NCBI GenBank assembly: GCA_043744215.1
Contig: JAYTVC010000022.1
Coordinates: 1 to 26,587, forward strand
DNA: 26,587 nucleotides
Direction of reading: 5' to 3'
Source of the DNA: JBEEJL01 sp043744215
Lineage (GTDB): Bacteria; Pseudomonadota; Gammaproteobacteria; Burkholderiales; JBEEJL01
Both the position numbers and the translations under genes were made by a program. The notes under the pieces were generated by a model. It was not told the DNA's origin, made no database searches, and saw nothing but the letters and a program-made list of their open reading frames with translations. This document shows, piece by piece, positions 15,440-23,974 of this stretch; positions within the stretch are counted from its first letter, which is position 1; every line of letters begins with the position of its first letter.

Positions 15440-16735
15440 TCATTCTCGTTCAAACATCGCGATTGATTCCACATGCGCAGTGTGCGGAAACATGTTCACC
15501 ACGCCTGCCGCACGCATCACATAGCCTTTGTTATTCACCAACTCTGCCGCATCGCGCGCCAGGGTTGACGGGTTGCAAGACACATACACGATGCGCGCCG
15601 GCGCATCCTCACCCAATGCCTTCACCACTTCCATGGCGCCATCGCGCGGCGGGTCGATGAGCATTTTGTCAACGTGGCCCAAGGCTTTTAATGAATCTTC
15701 AGTCGTATGAAATAAATCTGCGACGCGGAATTCGGCTATGTCACTGAGTCCGTTTCGCGCAGCGTTTTGCGTAGCGCGCCTCACTAAATCTTTGCTCCCT
15801 TCGATGCCGATCACTTGCTTTGCACGGCGTGCGATGGCGAGACTGAAGTTGCCGAGGCCACAAAATAAATCAGCCACGCGGTCATTGGGCTGCACATTTA
15901 AGAGCTCAATTGCCCTGTTCACAAGTATTTGATTGATTTGAGGATTTACCTGGGTAAATTCCGTCGGCGAATAGGGCATCACGACATTGAAATCGGGCAA
16001 GCGATAATTCAGCTCCGGCGCATCGAGCGGATAAAACGGTTGCACGGTTTCAGGCCCTTTGGTTTGCAACCAGAATTGAATGCGATGTTCGTCAGCAAAT
16101 TTTTTTAACCGGGTTTCATCGTTTGTGTTTAATGGTTCGAGAATGCGCAACACCAGCACCGTCACATCATGGCCGACCGCCACTTCCACTTGCGGCAATT
16201 TTTCTTTTACGCTGAGTTGCTCAATCAATTCGCGCAGCGGCACAATCAAATCGGAAACATGCTGCGGCAAAATTTCACAGCTCACCAGCTCCGCCACATA
16301 GCGCGAACGCTTTTCATGAAAGCCCACCAGCACGCGGTTTTTCTTATGCACAAAGCGCACCGACAAGCGCGCACGATGGCGGTAATGCCAGGGCATGCCA
16401 TACACCGGCGGCAAAATCAGTTGCGGCTTCACTTTACCGATGTGCGTCAGGCTGTCTTCCAGCACGCGTTGCTTCACTGCCACTTGCGCGTTGTGATCGA
16501 CATGCTGCATGGCGCAGCCGCCACACAAATCGAAATGTCGGCAGCCTGGCTGCACGCGCATTGAGCTGGGTTTGGCGATGGTTTGCACCTGGGCCAATTC
16601 GTATTTCGGTTTTTTGGAATACGGCACATAAGTGACCAGCTCACCGACCAGCGCGCCGTTAATGAAAATGACTTTGCCTTCGTGGTGCGCGATGCCGCGC
16701 CCTTCCTGATCGAGGGATTCTATTTTTGCGGTCAT
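15440..16735 (-). CDS. rlmD: 23S rRNA (uracil-1939-C5)-methyltransferase RlmD
   Basis: RlmD (RumA) methylates U1939 of 23S rRNA using S-adenosylmethionine. The 431-aa product matches the family's length. It begins with a TRAM RNA-binding domain (KIESLDQEGRGIAHHEGKVIFINGALVGE). An iron-sulfur cluster site follows with Cys65, Cys71 and Cys74 (CRHFDLCGGCAMQH) and a fourth Cys near 153 (VSCEI). The methyltransferase domain has VADLFCGLGNFSLAIA, IDPPRDGA and the catalytic nucleophile in VYVSCNPSTLARD (Cys387). Four-cysteine cluster ligation separates RlmD from RlmC and TrmA. It is a stand-alone gene, ended by the shared hairpin. Confidence 0.95.
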   Translation of the reverse strand: MTAKIESLDQEGRGIAHHEGKVIFINGALVGELVTYVPYSKKPKYELAQVQTIAKPSSMRVQPGCRHFDLCGGCAMQHVDHNAQVAVKQRVLEDSLTHIGKVKPQLILPPVYGMPWHYRHRARLSVRFVHKKNRVLVGFHEKRSRYVAELVSCEILPQHVSDLIVPLRELIEQLSVKEKLPQVEVAVGHDVTVLVLRILEPLNTNDETRLKKFADEHRIQFWLQTKGPETVQPFYPLDAPELNYRLPDFNVVMPYSPTEFTQVNPQINQILVNRAIELLNVQPNDRVADLFCGLGNFSLAIARRAKQVIGIEGSKDLVRRATQNAARNGLSDIAEFRVADLFHTTEDSLKALGHVDKMLIDPPRDGAMEVVKALGEDAPARIVYVSCNPSTLARDAAELVNNKGYVMRAAGVVNMFPHTAHVESIAMFERE

Positions 16736-16771
16736 GAAAAATTTAGTGGGAAGTTGAAATGTTTAGAAGTT

Positions 16772-17737
16772 TTATTGTAAGTGCCGCCGAGGAAAAATTG
16801 CAGCGGTCATACGCTTGAAGCCGAGCGCTTGTTGCCGCCAAAATCCTTCTCCGTAATCATGGCCCTGCAATTGGTCTGCGATGCCCGTGGCAAAAATGCC
16901 GCGCGAAAAATTTGCCGTGCCAAATAAAATGTCCCACACCGGAAACAGCACAGCAAAATTACAGCCGTGTTTGCGTCCGGCTTGCTCGATATTGATGGCG
17001 TGATGGACGCGGTGAAAATGCGGGCTGACCAAAAGTTTTTCGCCGATGCGTCCAAACGTAAACGGCACATTGGCATGGGAAAAACTTTCTACCATTCTTA
17101 TCAGTATGATCAGCAACACAAATTGCGAAGGCGGCACGCCGATGAGCAACGACACAAGCGCAATCCACCCATCGCGTAGCAATCCATCAAGAATATGATT
17201 GCGATCATCGCTCCAGAAACTCATCGCGCGCTGGCTGTGATGTACGCTGTGCAGCGCCCAGAAAAAATTAAATCGATGCTGCAAACGGTGACGCCAATAC
17301 TCTGAAAAATCCAATATAATCAAATAGATACAGAAGCTCAACAACGGACTCATCGCCAGTACTGGCGCAAAATCTTCCAGATTATGCGGAATCACATCAT
17401 GCAAGCGTAACCAACCGTGTATGGTTGATTCCAGCGGTGTGAGCACGACAAAAAAAATCAGCGGCAATACGCCAAGTCGGCTCAGCAACGTGTAAACGAC
17501 ATCCACGCGCGTCGCTTTGCGGTCGGCCCATTGCTCAACGGGAAACAGCGCCTCCAGCGGCCGCATCAACATATAGAGCAATCCAATTTCAATCACGCCA
17601 TATAAAAATACGCCCAGCGCATTGAACGATTCTTCTACATAAGCCATGCCGCCTACGTTATAAATGAGAGGTTGCAGGATGTACTCAAATAACCAGCCGT
17701 GCACTTGCGCAAAAATATTTTGCAACATTTCCATCAT
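16772..17737 (-). CDS. Sterol desaturase / fatty acid hydroxylase family membrane di-iron enzyme
   Basis: The 321-aa membrane protein carries the histidine clusters of the superfamily: HRLQH, HSVHH, then HFHRVHHAIN, with several hydrophobic segments between about 35 and 230. These ligate a di-iron centre that hydroxylates or desaturates lipid chains. The substrate cannot be told from the sequence. I start it at 17737 (MMEMLQNIF), where the ATG overlaps the stop of the deacetylase gene as ATGA, a sign of translational coupling. A start at 17776 would overlap that gene by 43 bp. It is the last gene of a three-gene unit with a beta-propeller and a deacetylase, which suggests a cell-envelope substrate. 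Confidence 0.88.
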   Translation of the reverse strand: MMEMLQNIFAQVHGWLFEYILQPLIYNVGGMAYVEESFNALGVFLYGVIEIGLLYMLMRPLEALFPVEQWADRKATRVDVVYTLLSRLGVLPLIFFVVLTPLESTIHGWLRLHDVIPHNLEDFAPVLAMSPLLSFCIYLIILDFSEYWRHRLQHRFNFFWALHSVHHSQRAMSFWSDDRNHILDGLLRDGWIALVSLLIGVPPSQFVLLIILIRMVESFSHANVPFTFGRIGEKLLVSPHFHRVHHAINIEQAGRKHGCNFAVLFPVWDILFGTANFSRGIFATGIADQLQGHDYGEGFWRQQALGFKRMTAAIFPRRHLQ

Positions 17738-18507
17738 CGAGTCGGTGCGAGTTTTTGCGGAATAGTGGCGAAGCACATTCTGCGTTCTTTCAAACCGCTG
17801 ATGAGCGGATCGAGTATCGGCGCGAGCGGCTGTTTACGCGAGCGCACACCGAGATGCATGAGCAGAATGTCGCCGTCCCGGATGTCACGCAATGCTTTTT
17901 TCAACAGCAAATCATTAGGGTGGGTTTCGCTGGGAAATTCGTCACCGAGGAATCCCGCTTTGGCCCAATCGATATGCTGCGTGTAGCCGCATTGCGCCGC
18001 ATAAGTCAGCGCGCGCGGCGTGGTGCGTCCACCGGGCGCGCGCCAAATTGCGGCGAATTTTTTGCCCGTCATTTTTTCAAATGCCGCATCTGGCTTGCGT
18101 AATTCTGCGCACACGCCTTGCGCATCGAGCAACGCGGTTTTACCTATTGTGCTCACATACGCCACTTTATCCGTGCCGACATCGCGGCGAAAATAATTAT
18201 GTGCCCAGCTATGGCTGCCGAACGCGTGGCCCTCTGCTACCCGCGCTTGCCAATAGGCTTTCCAACTGTCGTCAAGCGAATAATCGCCGCGCATGGTTTT
18301 CTCGTTGGCGAGAAAAAATGTCGCCTTCACTTGATGCTTGTTGAGCGTGGCGGCGATGTCTTCTGCCTGCGCCATGGTGCCGGTATCAAAAGTAAAATAA
18401 ACCGTGCTGTTACAGGTTGATGCCGACGCCTGGATGGCGAACAACGCAACTGGCAACATCGCAAAACAATCAAAGGCGCGGCGCATGATGAAGTAAATAA
18501 ATGCCAT
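17734..18507 (-). CDS. Secreted polysaccharide deacetylase (NodB/CE4 family) with altered metal site
   Basis: The 257-aa product has an N-terminal signal or anchor (FDCFAMLPVALFAIQASAS) followed by a NodB-type domain. Motif 1 reads TFDTGT (Asp41, Thr42) where TFDDG is usual, so the catalytic base is kept but the metal-ligand aspartate is Thr. Motif 2 is HSWAH (His99, His103), motif 3 RAPGG, and the last motif LMHLG. The two histidine ligands remain. It could act on N-acetylated glycans, but the altered site makes activity uncertain. The start overlaps the upstream beta-propeller gene by 38 bp, and the stop overlaps the hydroxylase start. Confidence 0.85.
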   Translation of the reverse strand: MAFIYFIMRRAFDCFAMLPVALFAIQASASTCNSTVYFTFDTGTMAQAEDIAATLNKHQVKATFFLANEKTMRGDYSLDDSWKAYWQARVAEGHAFGSHSWAHNYFRRDVGTDKVAYVSTIGKTALLDAQGVCAELRKPDAAFEKMTGKKFAAIWRAPGGRTTPRALTYAAQCGYTQHIDWAKAGFLGDEFPSETHPNDLLLKKALRDIRDGDILLMHLGVRSRKQPLAPILDPLISGLKERRMCFATIPQKLAPTR

Positions 18508-19426
18508 GGGGTGAATTTCCTACGGGAATGGACTGAACTATTTTTTTTGACGTCATGTCGACCACAGCAACGCGTTTCATCCAACGGCTGGTAATCCACA
18601 GTTGCTTGCCGTCGCGGGTCAACTCCATGCAATCGGGGCCACCGGGCACAGCGATGCTGTCTATTTTTTCCAATTTTTGCTGATCGATAACGGAAACTGT
18701 GCCGCCCACACGATTGGAAACCAGCACGCGGCGGCCATCGCCCATCGCGAGGAAATTATGCGCACCTTTATCGGTAATAATTTTTTTCACCATTTTCTGC
18801 GTGCGCCAGTCGATCACTTGCACGTAATCTGCACCCATCATGCCAACTAAAAGAAATTTATCATCCGGCGTGACCCAAATACCGGCAGGCGTCGGCCCGA
18901 CAGGGATTTTCCATTTAATCGTTTGCGTCGCCAATTCAATCGCCGCGATTTCATTACTGTCTTGCAAGGTCACGAACACCAGGCTGCTATCCTTGTTGAA
19001 CGCGAGATGGCTCGGCATACGGCCGATAGCAATGCGCTTTTGTAATTTGAAATCGGCGGCATGATAAATATCGACGCGGTCGAGGCGCAACGAGTTGGAG
19101 ACAAACCATTTCTTGTCGGGACTAAAACCAATTTGGTACGGGTCGCTCACGCCGGCAATACGCTTGTTGATCTTGCCGCTTTTCGGGTCGAGCAACACCA
19201 GCTCATTACTGGCCGCATTGGCCACGATCAGGTTTTGATCGTCCGGTGTCGCCATCAAGTGATGGGGCTCCTTGCCGATGGGAAAGCGTGCCGTTTCCTT
19301 GAACGTTTGTGTATCCACCAGGCTCACTGTCGCATCGGCGGAATTGAGCACGACTGCCGTCTGCGCATTCGCCATGGCAGCGAACCCCACAAACAGGTAA
19401 CAGAATTTTTTTGACAAGTTCATCAT
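18470..19426 (-). CDS. Secreted YncE-like beta-propeller (YVTN repeat) protein
   Basis: The 318-aa product starts with a signal peptide (MMNLSKKFCYLFVGFAAMANAQ). Repeats of about 42 residues follow, carrying a recurring pattern of the form PxxI-x-(T/S)PDxK-x-LxV, for example PHHLMATPDDQNLIVANAASN, PYQIGFSPDKKWFVSNS and PAGIWVTPDDKFLLVG. This is a seven-bladed YVTN propeller of the YncE type. Such proteins are periplasmic or bind cofactors or ligands, and no enzymatic residues are evident. The start at 19426 puts the signal peptide at the N-terminus. Longer starts at 19447 or 19525 are possible. It leads the overlapping trio and is divergent from the Nudix gene. Confidence 0.83.
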   Translation of the reverse strand: MMNLSKKFCYLFVGFAAMANAQTAVVLNSADATVSLVDTQTFKETARFPIGKEPHHLMATPDDQNLIVANAASNELVLLDPKSGKINKRIAGVSDPYQIGFSPDKKWFVSNSLRLDRVDIYHAADFKLQKRIAIGRMPSHLAFNKDSSLVFVTLQDSNEIAAIELATQTIKWKIPVGPTPAGIWVTPDDKFLLVGMMGADYVQVIDWRTQKMVKKIITDKGAHNFLAMGDGRRVLVSNRVGGTVSVIDQQKLEKIDSIAVPGGPDCMELTRDGKQLWITSRWMKRVAVVDMTSKKIVQSIPVGNSPHGIYLLHHAPRL

Positions 19427-19584
19427 CAACGCAGAATTTTCCGCCATAACAAAATGGATTACAAAGATAATTTTAACATGATTACGCGGCCGCCTTGCCA
19501 CGTAGGAAAAACCGAAATCCCCCAAAAGTTTCCGTTTTTTTCTACCGGTGGGATAATAATCAAAGCGCCTCCGGACTTCACCCC

Positions 19585-20124
19585 ATGAATTTTTGCAGCC
19601 ATTGCGGCACCACCGTTAGCCTGCGCATCCCCACCGGCGATACGCTGCCCCGCTACGTATGCGATACCTGCGGCACCATCCATTATTCGAACCCGAAAAT
19701 GGTCGTCGGTTGCATACCGGAATGGGAAGACAAAGTATTGTTATGCAAACGCGCCATCGAACCGCGCCACGGCAAATGGACACTGCCCGCAGGCTTTTTG
19801 GAAAACGGCGAAACCGCCAATCAAGGCGCCGCGCGCGAAACGCTCGAAGAAGCCAACGCACGCGTAGAAATCGGCGCGCTCTATACGTTTTACAATTTGC
19901 CTAGCATCAACCAGATTTATGTTTTATTTCGTGGGCGATTGCTAGACCTGGATTTTTCAGCGGGAAGCGAAAGCCTCGACGTGCGCCTGTTCGACGAACA
20001 CGAAATCCCATGGGACGAACTCGCCTTCCCCACCATCAGCGAAACGCTAAACCATTATTACACCGACCGCCACAACGGCGGATTCGGGTTTCATATGGGC
20101 GACATTGTGCGCAAGCCACGCTGA
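19585..20124 (+). CDS. Zinc-ribbon Nudix hydrolase
   Basis: The 179-aa product begins MNFCSHCG and has a zinc ribbon with Cys4, Cys7, Cys26 and Cys29. The Nudix box at about 70-92 reads GFLENGETANQGAARETLEEANA. This matches Gx5Ex7REUxEExGU except for Asn in place of the last Gly, and the metal-binding glutamates are present. Nudix enzymes cleave nucleoside diphosphate-linked compounds. Zinc-ribbon members include NADH/ADP-ribose pyrophosphatases, but the substrate here is unknown. The ATG at 19585 is preferred to 19495 because the zinc ribbon then begins the protein. It is divergent from the beta-propeller gene, and no terminator is seen after it. Confidence 0.9.
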   Translation: MNFCSHCGTTVSLRIPTGDTLPRYVCDTCGTIHYSNPKMVVGCIPEWEDKVLLCKRAIEPRHGKWTLPAGFLENGETANQGAARETLEEANARVEIGALYTFYNLPSINQIYVLFRGRLLDLDFSAGSESLDVRLFDEHEIPWDELAFPTISETLNHYYTDRHNGGFGFHMGDIVRKPR

Positions 20125-20290
20125 GTTTTTAGATGCCGTTGATATCGTTCGTCAGCAGAAAAACGCAGCGCTACGCGATTGTCGTTCCTATTAAAACGAG
20201 ATGCCATTTTATTTGCGCGCGACAATTCAATCTAGATGCCCGCATTCACGAGAATGATAGCGAATGATTTTGCCACCTACAGCATGTATT

Positions 20291-20320
20291 ATAACTATAT
20301 GATTATATTGAATATAATAT
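20291..20320. repeat. AT-rich 30-base repeat, copy C
   Basis: It lies 16 bp past the stop of the ABC exporter gene and shares AACTATATGATTATATT with the copy at 25593. The rest of the 211-bp gap between the Nudix and exporter genes (20125-20335) shows no gene or strong hairpin. Confidence 0.55.
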
Positions 20321-20335
20321 TACTTCTATATTTTA

Positions 20336-22471
20336 TTATGTCCTCACAGCGTGCTTTGTCATTTGCAGATCTTGCATCACTTTTCCACCGTTCAACACGA
20401 TGACCCGTTGCGCCATGGCAATGGTTTCGGGCCTGTGGGCGATGATAATGCGTGTGAGTTTGAGCTGCTGAATGGCGATGTTGACGGCCTGCTCGCGCCG
20501 CACATCGAGGTGGCTTGTGGCCTCGTCAAGGAAAAGTATTTTTGGTTTTTTGTACAACGCGCGCGCCAGTAAGATGCGTTGTTGCTGGCCACCGGAAATC
20601 GCCGAGCCCATATCGCCAATCAAGGTGTTGTAGGCCATCGGCATGGCCATGATTTCCTCGTGCACTGACGCCATCTTGGCGCAGAACTCGATAAAGTTCT
20701 GATCGGGCGTGGCATCGAAAAAGCTGATGTTGTCGGCAATCGAGCCGGCGAATAAATGGTCGTCCTGCATTACCGTGCCGACCATATCGCGGAAGGCGCC
20801 CAAGCCCAAACGATTGAGCGCGATGCCGCCGACCAATACCTCTCCTTCTGTCGGCTCCAAAATCCCGAGCATAATTTTCAACAAGGTCGTCTTGCCACAA
20901 CCGGACGAGCCGGCAATGGCTACCGATTCGCCGCTTTGAATTTTAAGATGGCAGTCATTCAGCACATACGGCTCTTGGTCAGCATAGCGAAATTTTAGAT
21001 TGCGTATTTCTATCGAAGCTTCCGGCAACGGACTATCTCGATGGACGTTCGCCGCCCCCATCTCTTCCGGCGCAGTCAGCACAATATCCGCCAAGCGCTC
21101 GCCCTGGAGTTGCAGCATTTTCACATCTACCCATTTGTCGATAAGGCTGCTGACGCGGCTGGCGAACTGGTCTTTGTAGGCTATGAAAGCAAACAGCATG
21201 CCGACGGAAAACTTATTTTCCAGCACCAACAAAGCGGCAAACCAAATTACGGCAATCCGTTCCACGCCGAACAGTGTGCCGTTTAGCACATGAAACGTGA
21301 GCGTTAATTTTTGTATGCGCAAATCCGCATTGATCTGATCGACCAACAGATTCAACCAACTTGAGCAGCGCTCCTTCTGCCGGTTGAACAATTTGATGGC
21401 ACGTACCCCGCGCACAGTCTCGAGAAAATGGCTTTGTTGTTTGGCGGTGTGAATGATTTGCTCTTCAGTCGCGTTACGAAACGGACGATACCAGGCCCAG
21501 CGCATGAGGCCGTAAATCACCACAGCCAAGACTGCAAAGACAGAAAGAATCGGGCTGTAAATCAGCATCATCACCAAGGTCGCGATAGTCATCAGCCCAT
21601 CGACAATTGCTTCAATGAAACTGGTGGTCATGATGCGCTGGATGGTGGTGACTGAACCAAAGCGCGATACCACATCACCCAAGTGCCGCTTCTCGAAAAA
21701 CGGCACGGGCAGGCGCAACAAATGGGTGAACACATTGCCCATCCATTGTAGGTTCAACGTGGTACCCATATACATCACTGCCCACGAGCGCAACGCACCG
21801 ACAGCGTGTTGCACCAAAACCAGCAATACGAAACCCACGCCAAGCGTGGTAAGCAAATCCTTGTCGGAAGAAATAAGCACGCTATCGACTACCCATTGCA
21901 TAAAGAATGGGCTGACCAGAGCGAAGATTTCCAGCGCCAGCGTAAGCACTAATATCTGTAGCAACGAACGTTTAAGCCCAGTGACGACTCCGAACATCTC
22001 ACGTAATCGCACTCGTTGCGTTTGGGTTTGCGGCTTGAATTCGGCGCTGGGCATCAGCTCCAGCGCGACGCCTGTGAAATGTTTTGACGCTTCGGCGTAA
22101 GAAAGTTTACGCATACCAAAGGCTGGGTCGTGAACGGTGATCTGTCTACTCGTGGCGCTTTTCAATACAACAAAATGATTCGTATCCCAATGCAAAATGC
22201 ACGGTGTTTTGAGGTTCACCAGATCGTTCATGTCCAGCCGCAGGGGCCGTGTGGTAAATTGTAGCGCGCTACCCATTTGCATGATGTGCGCTAACGTCGT
22301 TCCCTTCATCGAAATGGAGAATTTTTTGCGTAGTGTGGCGAGGTCGGTACGAAAGCCGTGGTAACTGGCAACCATCGCCAAACATGCGACACCACATTCC
22401 GTTGCTTCGGTTTGCAACAGCAAAGGTAGTTTGCGGGTGAAGCCGAGGTGGAGGTTGTTTTGTGCAGACAT
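20336..22471 (-). CDS. Bacteriocin-type ABC exporter with N-terminal C39 leader peptidase
   Basis: The 711-aa peptidase-containing ABC transporter is of the colicin V exporter (CvaB/RaxB) type. It cleaves double-glycine leaders and exports the mature peptide across the inner membrane. The C39 peptidase domain (about 12-140) has oxyanion Gln20, catalytic Cys26 (QTEATECGVAC), His99 (TNHFVVLK) and Asp115 (HDPAFG). The transmembrane domain spans about 165-450. The ATPase shows Walker A GSSGCGKTT (521-529), signature AISGGQQQR (about 624), Walker B ILFLDEATSHLD (645-656) and H-loop His679. All catalytic residues are present, so it should process the small precursor encoded 2.7 kb upstream. It is separated from the fusion-protein gene by 246 bp, so it may have its own promoter. 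Confidence 0.95.
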   Translation of the reverse strand: MSAQNNLHLGFTRKLPLLLQTEATECGVACLAMVASYHGFRTDLATLRKKFSISMKGTTLAHIMQMGSALQFTTRPLRLDMNDLVNLKTPCILHWDTNHFVVLKSATSRQITVHDPAFGMRKLSYAEASKHFTGVALELMPSAEFKPQTQTQRVRLREMFGVVTGLKRSLLQILVLTLALEIFALVSPFFMQWVVDSVLISSDKDLLTTLGVGFVLLVLVQHAVGALRSWAVMYMGTTLNLQWMGNVFTHLLRLPVPFFEKRHLGDVVSRFGSVTTIQRIMTTSFIEAIVDGLMTIATLVMMLIYSPILSVFAVLAVVIYGLMRWAWYRPFRNATEEQIIHTAKQQSHFLETVRGVRAIKLFNRQKERCSSWLNLLVDQINADLRIQKLTLTFHVLNGTLFGVERIAVIWFAALLVLENKFSVGMLFAFIAYKDQFASRVSSLIDKWVDVKMLQLQGERLADIVLTAPEEMGAANVHRDSPLPEASIEIRNLKFRYADQEPYVLNDCHLKIQSGESVAIAGSSGCGKTTLLKIMLGILEPTEGEVLVGGIALNRLGLGAFRDMVGTVMQDDHLFAGSIADNISFFDATPDQNFIEFCAKMASVHEEIMAMPMAYNTLIGDMGSAISGGQQQRILLARALYKKPKILFLDEATSHLDVRREQAVNIAIQQLKLTRIIIAHRPETIAMAQRVIVLNGGKVMQDLQMTKHAVRT

Positions 22472-22717
22472 TTTTTTATTCTTGCCGTAAGAGCGGAATG
22501 TTTCGTAACTTATTCATTAAGATAAATATAAATTTATATATTTATCAGTCCTCGTACATCGGTAATCCTTTCCTGATAAAACTGTTTCGCATCGCTGAGC
22601 CCGATATCGGCGAAGGATTGCCGATCCGCTCTTTCCGTCTTTCCCGTGAAAACGGAAATTCGTTGTGAGTTTTGATGCGCGCAAAATGGATTCCGGCTTA
22701 CTCGAGTATGACAGCCA
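22472..22717. other. Gap between membrane fusion and exporter genes
   Basis: This 246-bp gap is unusually long for two partner genes. The 22500-22550 part is AT-rich (GATAAATATAAATTTATATA) and could hold a promoter for the exporter. An inverted repeat TTTCCGT/ACGGAAA lies around 22637-22660. A minus-strand open frame without a start codon ends at 22534. I do not count it as a gene. Confidence 0.4.
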
Positions 22718-23965
22718 TCACCACCGCCCCGTAATACTAAACAGCGGCTCTAGCACCCACTCATACAAACGCCGCTTATCCAGCAGCACGTCGGCATCAA
22801 GCTGCATGCCGGCCTGCAATTTCTGCGGCTGGCCGTAAGCGGTAATGTTTTGCGAGGCCAATGCAACGGTGATGCGATACAACGATTCATTGTTAAGGCT
22901 TGCAAGCTGCAACTCTCCCGGCTGCAAGGCGCTACGAGAAATTGCTTTCACCACGCCCTCATGCTGGCCGAATTTTTGGTAGGGGTATGGCTGGTAGCGT
23001 AGCAACACCTTGTTGCCGGGCTGGATGAAACCCACCGCCCGGCTGGGCGCATACAACTGCGCTTCCATTACCGAACCGCCGGGCACAATGCTTACCAATG
23101 CGCTGCCGGGGTTCACCGCCTGCCCGACATCCACGAGGATTGACGTCGCAATGCCATCCTCGGGTGCCGTCACCACAAACTCCCGCCGTGCTTCGTTTTC
23201 GGTGAGCTCCTGTTCGGTGGCGGTAATATTGCGTTCAATGGCCGCAAGCTGGTTGCGGCCTTTATTGGGCAAGCTCGCTAACTCATATTGCACACCATTG
23301 ATTTCTCGCTGGGCGCTCAACTTGTTGCGCTCAAGGGTTTGCAGTCGCGCCTGCTGGTCCAGCAATTCTTCATTCTTTTGCTGCAGCACCAGATCGGATA
23401 TGAATTTGGATGCATGCAACTCGCGGTGGCGGCGCAAGGTTTCTTCCGCCGATTGCAAACGGCGGCGCTGGGTTTCCTGCTCTACATTTAATTGTGTCAT
23501 TTCCGCGCGCAAGTCTAGCAGCTTGCGCTTTAGCGCAGAGCTTTCCTGCTGTTGCAGCGATTGCTGCTTCAGCCAATCTTCGCGCAAACTATCGCGCCGT
23601 TCCTGTACCTGCCTGCTCACTGCCGCTTGCGTGTTGCCCTGGACGCTGGATTGTTTTTCGGATGAGATAACGTACAACGTATCTCCCTTACGAACAGCTT
23701 GACCCTCCTGCACCTTGCGCACCAGCACCAGGCCCTGTTGCGAGGCCTGCACTTTGATCAAACCCTGATCCGGCACCAGTTGGCCAGTAACGGTTGCTTT
23801 TTTGGTATATTCACCGAAGGTAAGATAAGCGACAAGCAAACCGGTGATAGCAACGGCAACGAGAGTCAAATACGTAAACGAAACCGGGCGTATCAGGACG
23901 ATGTCTCCTAGCCATTTTTGTTGCTGGCTGGTAAGGACTTCGGGGCGGAAAAGTGGCTTAAGCAA
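22718..23965 (-). CDS. HlyD/CvaA-family periplasmic membrane fusion protein of bacteriocin secretion
   Basis: This protein links the ABC exporter to a TolC-like outer-membrane channel, which is not in the window. The 415-aa product starts (M)LKPLFRPEVLTSQQQKWLG, typical of the CvaA/RaxA subgroup. One membrane anchor lies at about 29-51, then a biotinyl-lipoyl-like half (GLVLVRKVQEGQAVRKGDTLYVI), a long coiled coil (about 115-260) and the second half (APEDGIATSILVDVGQAVNPGSALVSIVPG). Translation must begin at a non-ATG codon. TTG at 23965 is chosen, since no ATG occurs until well past the anchor. The frame is the same as the rhomboid gene just upstream, from which it is separated only by a TAG and three codons, and there is no Shine-Dalgarno, so reinitiation is likely. 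Confidence 0.92.
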   Translation of the reverse strand: MLKPLFRPEVLTSQQQKWLGDIVLIRPVSFTYLTLVAVAITGLLVAYLTFGEYTKKATVTGQLVPDQGLIKVQASQQGLVLVRKVQEGQAVRKGDTLYVISSEKQSSVQGNTQAAVSRQVQERRDSLREDWLKQQSLQQQESSALKRKLLDLRAEMTQLNVEQETQRRRLQSAEETLRRHRELHASKFISDLVLQQKNEELLDQQARLQTLERNKLSAQREINGVQYELASLPNKGRNQLAAIERNITATEQELTENEARREFVVTAPEDGIATSILVDVGQAVNPGSALVSIVPGGSVMEAQLYAPSRAVGFIQPGNKVLLRYQPYPYQKFGQHEGVVKAISRSALQPGELQLASLNNESLYRITVALASQNITAYGQPQKLQAGMQLDADVLLDKRRLYEWVLEPLFSITGRW

Positions 23966-23974
23966 CTTGGAAAT

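Noticed and set aside
20125..20335. Search for a second small precursor peptide next to the exporter
   Set aside because: No short frame with a double-glycine leader and ribosome site is present on either strand.
22534..22717. Minus-strand open frame between the fusion and exporter genes containing SFADIGLSDAKQFYQER, faintly like DUF1127 proteins
   Set aside because: It has no start codon in the gap, runs in from the end of the fusion-protein gene, and the similarity is limited to a few residues.
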